Translations under genes and position numbers: made by a program | Shown: piece by piece, positions 26,201 through 36,800 of the stretch | Layout: each line of letters begins with the position of its first letter | Numbering within the stretch: position 1 is the first letter of the stretch | The notes under the pieces: model-generated | Seen by the model: the letters and a program-made list of their open reading frames with translations, nothing else | Databases searched by the model: none | What the model was told of the DNA's origin: nothing | From: Polydactylus sextarius | Lineage: Eukaryota; Chordata; Actinopteri; Polynemidae | DNA: 64,000 nucleotides | Direction of reading: 5' to 3' | Assembly: GCA_016801845.1 (NCBI GenBank) | Contig: CM028913.1 | Location: 21,356,065-21,420,064 of the forward strand

Positions 26201-29200
26201 GGGGCTAAAAGCAAAAGCTAGCTTAGCTTAGCATTAAAACTCATCTAAGGGCTGCTAGCATCATAAAGTTTATGCTAATTCCTTGGCAATAAGAAGTAAT
26301 TTAATATGCGTCTGATATAAAATGTTTTAAAAATGTTTGTTTAAATGAAATGAATACATGAATTTGTTTAGCTACCTGTTTGTTCGTTTATAAACTTTAT
26401 GCTAAGATGCTAACTAACTGCTAGCTCCAATGTGCACACACATTCATGTTGACATCTAACTCTTGGCCACAAATAATTAACTGTTACGTTTTATTGTTAG
26501 ACAACCTCTAGTGGCCAGGTCAGGTATGACGGGTGGAGGCTGCTGTTTGTTTTATCCGTAAAAAAACACTTTTCTGTTATTACTTCAGTTCAGTGGAAAA
26601 CATTTAACATCATACAGGGATGTGAGACATTAGCAGCAAAACCATTAGTGCCCAGGAAGAACAGCTCCTGCCTTGATTGAGCTAAAGGAGGGAGGAGAGG
26701 GGCTAATAAGTGAAATTAGACCAAATGAAACCTAAATGCGGTGCAGCTTGTAAAAAGTCTCGTCTCTGCCTGCACCATCTTCTCTTCTCGATGTGGTTTA
26801 TTAAGCTATGACTGATGACGCACAGAAACTGCAAGGCCACATGTCTAGAGAAGAATTACACCGTCATTAAATCTGGTCACACGGTGACACCGTATTTTGT
26901 GAGGGTAAAATATAGACTTGAACATTAAATGTACAGTATTTTAAAGAAAAACGTTGGACACAGTTCACACACACACCCAGCACGTAAAGTCAACATGTTG
27001 CAGAACAAACGTCTCGTGTTGATGAATGAAGAAACCTAACAGGACAATAGCTCTGGCTGCGTACACAAAGGCATTTAAACCATTTTAACATGCTAAGTCA
27101 ACAGATCATGTTATGTTAGCTCAAAGTGATCGATGCGCTGCTTTGGATAACAGCGTTGTGAGACTGTACAAAGTGTAAATGTAACTTCATGTGGGATGAG
27201 ACGAGCTGCCATGACCTGGATCCGTCAGCGGCCTTTATCCTGCTCTCAGGACTTTATCTTATATAAAAAGCCTTATATAAAGGCTCTTATCACCAGACTG
27301 TGAACTGTGCATATTAACTATGAATGAGAAAATGCATTTTTACAGAGTTTAAAAAAAAAAAAAAAAAAACAATAATCACTGAATTATAAAATCATCAAAT
27401 CTTTTTTTTTTTTTTCAGAGCTGGTTTTTATTTCATTATTATTTTTATCATCTAAACAAGAAACTGAGACTCGAAATTGAAATTCGAACAATGCAAAACA
27501 TGTTTTCATTTCCCCCAACTCAGCGTTATTGAGTAAATACATCTATAATATAAACTGCTGCACCATGATACAACTTTCAGTTCTGTTTATGGTAATTTAC
27601 ATCTGGGTTTTAAAGTGTCTGGGGGGGAAATGTTAAAATGTTGAAATATATTGAAAAACAACCATGTTCTTTAATTCAGAAGCTTTATTTAGATATTTGA
27701 GATCGAACTGGTTTCCCGTTTGTGCATGAATAAGCCTCACAGTGTTTATATATGCAAATACTTTTTCCCCTTTTCAGCTGCTTTGTGGAAACTTCACACC
27801 TAAATGACTCCTACTGTGAGTATTTCTGTTCTGACAAACTACCCAGCATGCAATGCAATGTGGCGACACGTTGACCTTCTCACATCAAACTCATTTTACT
27901 CAACACACTGTTTAATTTCAGTGTCACGGAACAAATGATAACGTTATTGTACTTTATCAGGACTTACAGCAGAGATTATCGTTAACATACAAACATGAAA
28001 CATTCAAATATCTTTATCTTAAGCTTAAGCTTTGTTAATTATGCTGAAAACATGGTGCAATACTGTAATAACCAAAGATATTCCACCAGTCACCAACTGC
28101 TCAAGTGGAAAAGTTGGGATTCATGTAATTATCATTTGTAATTTAGTCCAAATGTGCAGTGACGGGACTGAAGATAAAACAGTGATGTGTTTATGACCCA
28201 AAGGTCGTGTTGATCTCTGTAAAATTTGTAGTTAATGAGGCAAATGAAGGAAAACCTGCACCACAGCCTTTCTCAAGGTCTGTAGTAAGAGACTCTATTG
28301 CTTGTTGTTTTAAACTGCAGTGTTTTCCAGCCTTGAATAGAAGCTGCTGAATCGATAAGCAGCATCATTTGTCTCTTTCACTCCATCATACTCACACTGA
28401 CGCAACAAACGTGATAAAGACGTACGCAAACGGACAGGAGAGGAACGTCTGCAGAGATTGTGTTTGTTTGTTGTGTCGTTTCTGTGACTTAACGTTAATT
28501 CGCACCACAGAGAAAAAAAAAAAAATTTGACCCCTTAATGATCAAATTCAATTTTAAACTGAACAGACGCGAACTGGAAACATTCAGATAACTACAGATA
28601 AATGAAGCTTAAAAATACAATGTCGGACTTCATTTTTTCAAAAGGTCATTTTCTGTATTTGATAAATCAATATGAACTCAGCTGAAGAGTCCACACAGCA
28701 AACAAAGCTCTAAAAAGTCAGTTAAACAACATCTGTTGTTTGAAACATCTTCCTCTGGTTTGTTTATCAGACACTGTCTATGTCGATCTGACGATCGACG
28801 GCATCAGAGATCAATGTGAGAGACCTGTTTATTTTTCCAATGGAAAAACTAGACATGGAACAAGCTGTAGGGCATCAGACTGTATGTAGGTTTGTTGTTT
28901 TTTTCTTCTCTTGTTTGCATGTATAGAAATCCAGTGTTTATGTAAAAACCAGAAAGAAACAAAGGACATAACGTGCGTCTACATTTGTTCTTCCTGCAGC
29001 AAAACCACAGTCCTCAAACCAGCCTGACTTTGGCTGCGCGGTCTTGGTTTTTGTTATGAGTTAAAAACCACTTGTCTGCTACATTCGAAACCTTATTACT
29101 GTCTTTAAGTTATATTTAAACTTTTAAATCCACTTCTGCCAATGTATGACAGAAACAATTCAAACATTCACAAATTATAGATTAAATAAAGCAGGGAAAT

Positions 29201-30251
29201 ATCCAGCAGTATCATATCTTATTCTCTAAAAACTCACTTTTATTCATCACTTTTGATCATCATCTTTTTTAATTTGTTATTTGCATAAATTTGTTATTTG
29301 TATAAATAAAGTTCCCAAAATAATAATGTTAATAATAAATGTTGCAAGTTATATTTAAACTTGAAAATCTATTTGTGTATTTATGATTTGTTTATGATTT
29401 ATGATTTCATTATTTCCTATTCTCTATTTCTCTAAATTTCACTTGTTTGCTTTTGCATAATTATTTAAACATTATTTTCATTTCTATCTTTTTATTACTT
29501 GTTGTTTCATTGTTTTAACATTAAGAATTGTTTTAACATTTAAGAACATTAGAGCACTTCTTTTGAAATGTTGATCACTGACACTAAACTGCGTAACATC
29601 AGAAGTAATAACCTTGTTTGATTTAAAATGAAACTAAAAAGCTGCAGCAGCTCTGTGAAGCTGAACATAAGCACATAGTGAAGATGCTGACTGTAACAGT
29701 TGATGTTAAACAGAAACAATGTTTCATTTGGATTCAGAAAAGGACAAGTGAAAACTTAAAACTTAAAAAAAAACTTAAACTGCTACAAGAAATAGATAAA
29801 AAGAGCTTTTAAGTGCATCTCATGCACTGAAACATAAAGGTAACCATCCAAGATATAAATTAATATTCATCTGATAAATAAAACTTCATCAGTGTTATTT
29901 CTATTTGTGGTAAGTGGTAAAACTCTTTACTCTTTAACCAAAGAATCTCACAGATGTTTACTTCTTTTTTTTTAACTGAACTGTTACTTACTTATGTCTT
30001 AAGTGTAATTGTGAAGCAACTCTAGCGAACAACCAACCAGCCAAGCTCAACGGGGTGTTATGCATATATATGTGTGTGTGTGTGTGTGAGTGTGTGCATG
30101 CGCGCGCGCGTGTGTGTGTGTGTGTGTGTAAGTGTGTGTGTGTGTGTGTGTGTGTCCCAGGCTGCACCATGGTGATTACATAAACACATAGCTTTGAGAG
30201 CTGAGACGACAGATGTCTCCCCTTGGACTATTTCTTCCTCTTATGCAACTG

Positions 30252-30311
<60 letters not shown>

Positions 30312-31073
30312 TCAAAAAAAGACATGAAAAATAGGTCTGTGTTTACAGGAATGTGTCAGTGTTTGTGTGTTAAAAGGTACAGAGAAATACAGTTTGTTCA
30401 TGTGACAAAGAGGTGGCAGGATGTATGAAACTTGGAGGGGGGAGCAAAGAAAAAAAGAGAATTCAAAGTTGAAGAGACGTCACTAATATATCACCAGGGA
30501 AAAAGAGCTGGAGACACACACACAGAAAACACACTTTGGCGTTTCTATAGAAACAATTAAGTCTCAGCGTTGTGGGTAGAAAAGCTGATGACAAACAAAA
30601 ACATTCCCATTAGCGCCGATGTCCTCTGCCCTCGTCTCCGGACAAACCACATGACTCATCTCATGAAAACACTGCTTCCTGTGGCCTCTAATCACTACTA
30701 AAAAAATCATTTAAGCTCAAAATTATATGCTATGTGAAAACACAATTTTCTAACATTTGTGGCAATGCTATGAGCGATGCTATGATGAGTCCTGGAGATA
30801 AATACATACGCTATGTTTAGAGTTAGCATCAGATAATGTGGCGACACTTCATTGTTCACCAGCAGACTTCACCATATCTGAAGACAGAAGCTTTATTATC
30901 TTACAAACAACTATTATTTATATCAGAGAGAGAGCAGGAATGTGTAGAGTGATATGACATTATTCTTCTGCATAATGTTTTTAAGAACCAGCCGCAGCTT
31001 CAAACAACAAGAAGGTGAAAAAGAAAAAAAGTCATATCGGGAAGAGGTGTGTTTACGTGTGTCTGTGTCTGTG

Positions 31074-31136
<63 letters not shown>

Positions 31137-32828
31137 ACTTCTCGTATATCCTCTGGCCCCTCATGAAGACCTTGGCTTCACTGTCCAATGGAAACGTGCC
31201 ATCGTCTTTACGGAAACGGTAAAACAGCTTCATGTCTTTGAACTCCCGATGCTCGTCACAAACTGAAAACATGGAGACAGGAGAAATATGTAAATAAAAA
31301 GAGATATGGCTTTAAAGTTTCTTGTAAACACTGTATCTGTGTTTCATCTCCATAACTCAGGTAACTCTCACAATTAACTCTGCGGCTTTTTTTGGTAATT
31401 TCCTCCAACTCTCGGCTACCGGGGTCATTTTAGGTTACAGCCTGTTTGTGCTAAGAGCAATTTATGAGGGAATAATACAGAATTATCTTATAAAAGAATC
31501 TTGGAAAGTTTGATTATGCTCGTATAAAATGGTCAAGAATGCCTTAACGTCATAATCTACAGCTGGTAGAGGTTAACGCCGAGTTGGCGCTGACTGAACT
31601 AAAGACAAAGAAGCAGCCAGCTCCTCCAGTCTGTGTCTTCAGCATCTGGTCAAATGTGAAGCAGGTAGTCAGATGCTACGTCGGAGCCAAATTGGCTGAG
31701 AGATGCAGAGAATCATCCATTATCAGGCCCCGATCATTCCCAGAAAGTGTCAAGGCAGAAACAAAAAGAAAGACCCTGATGGCTACAAGGAACAGAAAAC
31801 ACAAGAAAACTGCAAACAAGATGAGACCTCAAGCACAGCTCAGTCGTACTCGTACCGTGGTGGATGATGCTCTGGTCTAAAAGTTTCTGCATGATCTTGA
31901 TCGCCGTGTCTCGATCCGACGCCTCCTTGTGCTCCATCAGCCAGTCGATCAGCTCTTTAGCCACGAAGCAGTTCGGGTATGTTCGCAGGTGATGACGCCG
32001 ATCTTTGATCACCTTCCCCTCGTGGAGCCGCAGCCTGAAGACAGAAAACTTTATTGAGCTTTCTTCAACGCAGTTGCTTCAAAATTACGCCTACAGTTTT
32101 ACAGGAATATCTTGCATTAACTTTAATAAATGCAGTGAATGATAAGACTAACAGTCAATTTGTTTATTATCATCAATAAATCCCACGACAGGACTAAAAG
32201 TTTATTCAGTCTTCAATTCATGCCAAGTCTGTGTCTCTAAATCATCGACTTTATAAAATAAAGTTGGTCATTGCACCTCTACTTTCCTCCCACTGTACAA
32301 AAATGAAGCCAAAAAATATCACTGGAAACAAACACTGACATCCTGTGTATTTGGAGCCAACATCTGCCCACGCAGTGATGATCAGGAAGTGGGACCACGT
32401 TATTTAAGTCCCACTGATGAACCATAAGATAATCATAACATTAACATGACTAATTAAAACCAAATTTATCAGAAAAATCAAGACATGAAAATATATCAGC
32501 TGGAACCTAAAATGGCAGAAACAATCTTTGAGGAAAATGTATTTGGTTAAAAAGTTTAAAGTAAAATTTGTAGTTTAGTAAATCTTCTTTGCCAGCAATG
32601 CTAATGTTTGGGAGCTGCTGTAAATCTTTCTAAACAATCTGTGTTTCCAACTAAAGATGTAAACTATTTCTGAAAACAGCTGGAGACCAAAGTTTTTAAG
32701 AGAAGTTACCAGAGCAGGAAGAAACTATGAAACCGCTTGGGACTATTTTCAGCTGTGGACTGATACACATTTAAAGACTTAATGAGTTTTCATGGTGAAC
32801 AATGAGATATTGACTACAAATAAACTCC

Positions 32829-32862
<34 letters not shown>

Positions 32863-35800
32863 CATTGTAATGAGGGGACAGGTCAGTCTGAGCAACAGTT
32901 TGTCTGATAAATATGTTTATTATAGTTACAAGAAATCGACAGAGGCCTGTGACAGAAATAGAGAACTAAGACAAAAGCTAAAACTCATGAACAGCTCGTT
33001 TACACAAGGAAACAGCCTCCAACCATGAGTCTAACACTGTGGTTCTTTGGTATTTGTTAATAATACTAAACATTTATAATAGTGATGATGAAGCAGAAAC
33101 ATGTGACAGATTAGCAGCTAGCAGCAACAGCTGTTTTTAACCAAAATTGGCAAAACTTTTGATTCATAACCAACCTCTAAAAATCACTCACACAGAAAGT
33201 GCTGGAACCACAAAGACTGAGACTAATGATTAATATGTCACATTATAGTTTGAATATTCATTCAAGGTCCAGTCCTCCAGGCTCCGGATAAATCCATGAT
33301 AACACTGCCTGCGTGACTCTATCACATGAATGACTTGATAAAACTCCCCAGACTCTACAGAAGGCATGAAATACTGGTTTCACATCATCAAGGTGACCTC
33401 TTCCTGAACTGAGAATTGTGAAACGTCTCGCCACAGCCTCCACCGAGCTTCCTGCAGCGAGCTAGTACCACTCCACGCTGAGAGCGTATGCAGCTGGCCG
33501 GGATCACCTTGGATTAACGGTGACAGCTCCAGTCGAAAGCCTGAAAACCCACACACTGTTCTGCCAAGACTGGAGATGGGCAAACAACTCCAGCTGAGCA
33601 AGTTACAGGTTTCACTTCCAACCAGATCTAGCATCCTCCTCCTCCTCCTCAGTATATATGTGTGTGTATGTGTTTGGCTTCAGAAAATCTATATTCCACT
33701 TATAAATAATCTCAAATAGAGCTGGAAGCTAAATAATCAATCCTGCCTGTTCTTTAGACTCTTTCAGTATTTGCATCTCACAGATTTGAGTAATGATAGA
33801 TGGGAGCATTTCTGAATAAGCCTGACATCCAGTCTGAATATAATCAGCCTTGGAAACATTCACGAGGCCTCAGTTTATGTGTCATTGTGCAACAAACTGT
33901 CTATTCACAACTGCAAACTGGTCATGAGACTTACTACTGCAGCTGCATGTGCCTGCGTATCATGATCAGCCGTGTCCTGGTCTGTTTTTCAGCCCCTGTG
34001 GCTGAGGCAGATCTGGCTCTGAGATATGATATGAGCAGCAGCAACATGACGAGTCACAAATGCATGATAAGATATTTAAAAAAAAAAACAGACAAATAAA
34101 ATGTCAGTGTGCAGTTATCAGTACCAGGAACTGTGTCAGTCATATTCCATGAGCTGGACTCGTGATAAAATGATCAAACAAAGGTGTGGTTTGACTACAA
34201 CACTCCTGCGCTTTTATATTATATCATATCATGTTATATCATATCAGGTCTGATGTTTTTGTTTTTCCCTGCTGAACACTGTTGTTCACAAAATGAAATT
34301 AACTGTAACCAGGATATTAATTCAGGTTGAAAACTAAAAGGACAAAGCTGAATCAGGGAGTCAAGGTACAACATCAATCATTAAACTGACCAGTGACCAG
34401 TTTCTGTGTGTGTGTGCTCAGACTGCACAGTGTAACAATACAAAGACAGCAGCGGTTGTGTTTCACTTTAGTTAAAATCAGTGTTGTATAAAGTACCTGA
34501 GAGTCCCGCTAGATTAGTAAGTTCAGATACTCGACCAAAAAATGACTTTGGTAGAAGTTTATAGACAATGTCTATGAAGTCTGAAGTTTCTCCATCATCC
34601 ACCTTTAAGATGGAGCCTACATCAACCCTTAAACATGGTGTTGATGGTCTAAACAGTCACAGGTCAACTTAGAGTGAACCGGAGCAGTAGAGAAAACAAC
34701 ACATTTCATTTAACCTGATTTTTGTAATGACATTGAACATTGTACAAACAAATGTATGTAATGAGTAAAAGTCTGTCATTAAGTCAGGAAGTGTAATCAA
34801 GTAAAAGTAAAGTACAGATACTCCCAATACCTAAGTACAGTGGTGAAGTATTATTAACAACACTGGTTTATCATGATAGCATGCTGATAGCACTCAAAAT
34901 ACAGCTGAGGCTGATTGCACGATCATTTCAAGTCAAGAAAACTGGATCAAAGTGGTTTGAGTGTCTTTCTCAGGCTGTTGAGGCTGAAGGAGAGAGGGCG
35001 ACTCTTGTATGTCACAACCCCCCACAGCAGCGTCTCTGAGGACTCTGGGACGGCCACCCCGAACGACCGGCCGCCCAACCAACCTCTCGGTCACTGACAC
35101 CAGCCTCTCTGCCAGCTGGCAGCTTCAGTATGCAGCTGTGCCAGGGACACACTGAGTGTACAATGCCAAACACTGGTGCTAGGCAAGAGTATATCCAGAC
35201 ACACTAACTATTAATCTCTGTAGGTGACAACTTCTGTGTTACTTTTTATGGCCTTAGAGAGCAGGACAGTGCTACGTTACAACCTGTGCTTCTTAACAAA
35301 CATCTCAACAGCTGGAAAACACAACCCAGTGGTGCAGTTTTTGTCTTTTTTCATAGTTTGGTAGGGGGCTGAAATTCCAGACATTAGTGCCGTGCTTCAC
35401 CTACTCAGTCTCTATTCATTTTTGCTGGGAGCGTGAGCCGGCGTACGGTGGAGGTCAAAGGCTACAGAGTGACAACAACTCTGATGTTGGCAGAGTTGAG
35501 GGAACAGTCAGATGGATCGTCATCAAGTGGGGCTCAAAGGGCAACGGAAACGAAGCAGAATATACAGATTAAATCGCCTCAGGCTTATGTGCAAGGAGGT
35601 AGAGGTGAGCTGGATAGGAGAGGGAGCCTTTGTTTGTGTGTACATGCTGCAGTTAGAGCTACATGTGTGATCATTAACCTGCATTTAATGTGTCATGTCC
35701 TGTCATGTTCCTGCTCACCCTGATCTGAAGACACAAACACATGCACGAGCATGAAAACTAACCAGATGACAATTTACTGACTGATCAGAGCTGTGTAAAT

Positions 35801-36244
35801 GTGGTGTTTGACATGAACCCAGCAGATTCCCATTCAAACAGTGTGTGTGTGTTAGTGTTTAGTGTGTCGCACCCAGCTGGGTCATCAGGGGACCCCACAT
35901 ACCTCAGCTGCTCTCCGGTGATAAGCACCTCGGCCAACCGCTCCAGCTCTGCAGCTTTCTTCTGCATGGTGAGCCCGATCCCGTCCATGTCTCTGCTGCT
36001 AACACAAGAGGAACAGATCCCCCCAGGGGGAGAGGGAATGGAGAGAGGGAGGGAAAGGGGGTGGGGGTGTTGTATTTGCTGTCAAACAACCGTACACACA
36101 AAGACACTATTCTACACCAAACGCTTTCAGCTCCAGTGTTCATGCATTTTTTTTCTAAATGAGCTTCAATGGACAGATAAACAAAAGGCACACACACCCA
36201 CGGAATAAACAATGCGCACTGCTTGCTTACCCTTCGAGCACCAT
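11525..36244 (-). CDS. deptor: DEPTOR, DEP domain-containing mTOR-interacting protein (10 coding exons)
   Basis: The spliced coding sequence is join-complement of 36231-36244, 35903-35998, 31856-32034, 31139-31262, 24670-24848, 19104-19286, 17949-18086, 16656-16726, 16374-16478 and 11525-11647. It is 1212 nt, 403 residues plus stop, with every junction in phase. Human DEPTOR has 409 residues. Order: short variable N-terminus, DEP1 (about 36-120), DEP2 (about 140-215), Ser-rich linker with SSGYYS (282-287), PDZ (about 325-400, GWGFVV). In mammals DEPTOR binds mTOR through its PDZ and linker, restrains mTORC1 and mTORC2, and is destroyed through beta-TrCP after phosphorylation. Identity rests on near-continuous similarity to vertebrate DEPTOR, for example KDRRHHLRTYPNCFVAKELI in DEP1. 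No frameshift or stop is present, so the gene looks functional. Confidence 0.97.
11648..16373 (-). other. deptor: deptor intron 9
   Basis: 4.7 kb intron between the two PDZ exons. It holds poly(T) at about 12420-12445 and a (CA)n block at about 16170-16215. I see no further exon or recognisable element. Confidence 0.85.
16374..16478 (-). CDS. deptor: deptor coding exon 9 (PDZ core)
   Basis: Acceptor TTCCTCAG, donor GTAAGA. It encodes IVGDAVGWGFVVRGSKPCHI then QAVDPGGPAAAAGMK. GWGF is the carboxylate-binding loop of the PDZ domain, the part known in mammals to contact mTOR. Confidence 0.97.
16656..16726 (-). CDS. deptor: deptor coding exon 8 (PDZ start)
   Basis: Acceptor CCTCAACAG, donor GTAGGA. 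It encodes VLKRQVSPEELQTPGGPF then IKKTFT, matching human VLKRPVTSEELLTPGAPYAR. 71 nt, ends in phase 0. Confidence 0.95.
16727..17948 (-). other. deptor: deptor intron 7 with (TG)n tracts
   Basis: The 1.2 kb intron holds a long (TG)n run at 17178-17243 and a shorter one at about 17482-17502. Nothing else is recognised. Confidence 0.8.
17178..17243. repeat. (TG)n microsatellite
   Basis: About 33 TG units with one TA interruption. Confidence 0.95.
17949..18086 (-). CDS. deptor: deptor coding exon 7 (linker and degron)
   Basis: Acceptor TGTGTCAG, donor GTACGA. It encodes VSPTKEIKMVVGVRRSSMSS, then SCGSSGYYSSSPTLSSSPPV and LCNPKS. It contains SSGYYS (18001-18018), equivalent to the beta-TrCP degron SSGYFS of human DEPTOR. 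Confidence 0.95.
18920..19080. mobile_element. Dispersed teleost repeat, CATCCATTTTCTACC type
   Basis: CATCCATCCATTTTCTACCC, then GGGGTCAGGGGGGACTGGAG, then CACCCTGGACGGTCGCCAGG is a block I recognise as a high-copy interspersed repeat of teleost genomes. It lies in deptor intron 6, about 25 bases beyond the exon 6 donor. Superfamily not assigned. Confidence 0.7.
19104..19286 (-). CDS. deptor: deptor coding exon 6 (DEP2, second part)
   Basis: Acceptor ATCACTAG, donor GTTAAT (weak). It encodes VTNKHHFVDGPLLFQFRMNF followed by RRRRRLIELL and HDSPFCLRKQ, as in mammals. A dispersed repeat starts about 30 bases past the donor. Confidence 0.96.
20150..20345. repeat. Dispersed teleost repeat, TGACCTTGACCTTTGA type
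   Basis: TGTGACCTTGACCTTTGA, then GAGTCCAAGTGAACATTT, then TTACTGAGATATTGC and AGACGGACGG follow the order of a repeat widespread in fish genomes. Limits and family are approximate. Confidence 0.55.
22296..22880. mobile_element. hAT-like MITE, AGTAAAAGTACT family
   Basis: Repeated motifs GAGTAAAAG, TAAAAGTAGAAG and AAAGTACTTGTGC, and GGAGTAACTGAGTAAAAGTC near the right end, match a common family of non-autonomous teleost elements. Similar sequence occurs at 34479-34865 and 62774-62890. Confidence 0.55.
24505..24636. repeat. Dispersed repeat, copy 1
   Basis: It shares TATTACTT, CAACGTAA(G/A)ATA(G/T)CTCTTG, CGTGGTGAAAT and CTGGRTTCAA in order with a segment at about 58625-58732. The left copy ends about 35 bases from deptor exon 5. 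Confidence 0.5.
24670..24848 (-). CDS. deptor: deptor coding exon 5 (DEP2, first part)
   Basis: Acceptor TCCACAG, donor GTGAGA. It encodes LMNTENNLLQTREEEGG then FERTLVGSEFVDWLLQEGE and HGIIQH. Same length and phases as exon 3 (179 nt, 2 to 1), which fits an ancient internal duplication of the DEP unit. Confidence 0.97.
30067..30155. repeat. (TG)n-(CG)5-(TG)n alternating purine-pyrimidine tract
   Basis: TG runs flank TGCATGCGCGCGCGCG at about 30096-30111. The whole run from about 30090 to 30129 alternates purine and pyrimidine, the composition favouring left-handed Z-DNA. Confidence 0.9.
30254..30310. repeat. (TG)n microsatellite
   Basis: About 28 uninterrupted TG units. Confidence 0.95.
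31076..31131. repeat. (GT)n microsatellite touching deptor exon 4 donor
   Basis: About 28 GT units on the plus strand. On the transcript strand this is (AC)n beginning right after the donor GTAAGT of exon 4. Confidence 0.95.
31139..31262 (-). CDS. deptor: deptor coding exon 4 (DEP1, second part)
   Basis: It encodes VCDEHREFKDMKLFYRFRKD and ends FMRGQRIYEK. The donor GTAAGTA is followed at once by a long (AC)n run on the transcript strand (31076-31131). Confidence 0.97.
31263..31855 (-). other. deptor: deptor intron 3
   Basis: 593-base intron inside DEP1, unique-looking sequence. The plus-strand frame across 31584-31880 is an antisense shadow of this intron and exon 3. Confidence 0.85.
31856..32034 (-). 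CDS. deptor: deptor coding exon 3 (DEP1, first part)
   Basis: Acceptor CTTCAG, donor GTACGA. It encodes LRLHEGKVIKDRRHHLRTYP and on to KLLDQSIIHH, the core of DEP1. 179 nt, phase 2 in, phase 1 out. Confidence 0.97.
32035..35902 (-). other. deptor: deptor intron 2
   Basis: 3.9 kb intron. It holds (TG)n at 32832-32861, a hAT-like MITE at 34479-34865 and a short CpG-bearing stretch at about 35030-35080. No exon is seen. Confidence 0.8.
34479..34865. mobile_element. hAT-like MITE with CAGTGTTG inverted termini
   Basis: The left end reads CAGTGTTGTATAAAGTACCT. The right end, reversed, reads CAGTGTTGTTAATAATACTT. Inner AGTAAAAGTAAAGTACAGATAC is typical of the family. Flanking octamers GTTAAAAT and GTTTATCA agree only partly, so the target duplication has decayed. 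Confidence 0.65.
35903..35998 (-). CDS. deptor: deptor coding exon 2
   Basis: Acceptor TTGTGTTAG, donor GTATGT. It encodes the start of the conserved part, AAELERLAEVLITGEQLR, matching human ELERMAEVLVTGEQLR. The exon leaves two bases (AG) that join G of exon 3. Confidence 0.95.
36231..36244 (-). CDS. deptor: deptor coding exon 1
   Basis: It carries only ATG GTG CTC GAA GG before the donor GTAAGC; the rest of the exon is 5' UTR. The ATG sits in TCTCCATGG, a fair initiation context, and joins exon 2 in phase to read MVLEGSRDMDGIG. In-frame ATGs in exon 2 (residues 9 and 16) are alternative starts, because the N-terminus of this family is poorly conserved. Confidence 0.7.
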
Positions 36245-36624
36245 GGAGAGCGAAAATATGAGTTTATCTCTGATTTCCGATGGAGGTTGAGGAGGATTTA
36301 ATCCACGTGAGGAGACATATGCAACAATGCAGACAGTGTGAGGTCACAGCTTCAGTGTGTCAGCGGCTCCATCAGCAGCAGCGACAAGACTCCACTTTAT
36401 AGTTCCTACACCAGCTCCAAACATCTGCCCACAGACGCGGATTCATGCGTCCATGTGTGTGTGTGTGTGTTTGGATGCGGTGCTGCAGCTCAGCTCCTTC
36501 CGCCTCCTCCTCTTTCCTCGCGCAGAGTCGCTGTTGTCTGACGGGATGAGCGCACGTTTCTCTCCACGGTGCAGCCAGTGCCCATCCACAAATACACTCT
36601 CTCACACACACACACACACACACT

Positions 36625-36656
<32 letters not shown>

Positions 36657-36800
36657 GCCCCCGCATTGGGGAGGACTCGTCTGACGTCACAGGGGGAGTT
36701 CACCGCGTAAGAAGGGGGGCGGGGTTGCAGAGATTGATGTTGGTGCGCTGGTTTCCAACACCGGGTTGCACCGGGGGAAAAAAAATTCACAGAAATCAAC
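36245..36800 (-). promoter_or_regulatory. deptor: deptor 5' UTR and candidate promoter
   Basis: Relatively GC- and CpG-richer than its surroundings. On the deptor strand the order from upstream is a GC box (GGGGGGCGGGG on plus, about 36714-36724), a full CRE palindrome TGACGTCA (36682-36689) and CCAAT (36665-36669, ATTGG on plus). No TATA box is obvious. The start site is not fixed by sequence. CACGTG occurs at 36304-36309. A (CA)n tract (36602-36650) splits the region. Confidence 0.5.
36602..36650. repeat. (CA)n microsatellite in deptor promoter region
   Basis: CA units with a few TCACA interruptions, between the CRE/CCAAT cluster and the first coding exon. Confidence 0.93.

Larger units (their letters stand above)
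24849..31138 (-). other. deptor: deptor intron 4
   Basis: 6.3 kb intron separating DEP1 from DEP2. It is AT-rich with long TG tracts at its 5' side (30067-30155, 30254-30310, 31076-31131). I see no exon or named transposon. Confidence 0.8.

Noticed and set aside
30213..31266. Cys-Val repeat frames
   Set aside because: Pure translation of (TG)n microsatellites.
31584..31880. 98-codon plus-strand frame rich in Lys and Arg
   Set aside because: Antisense to deptor intron 3 and exon 3; no independent support.
34915..35097. Short CpG-bearing plus-strand frame in deptor intron 2
   Set aside because: No family match or splice partners; possibly regulatory but not supportable as a gene.
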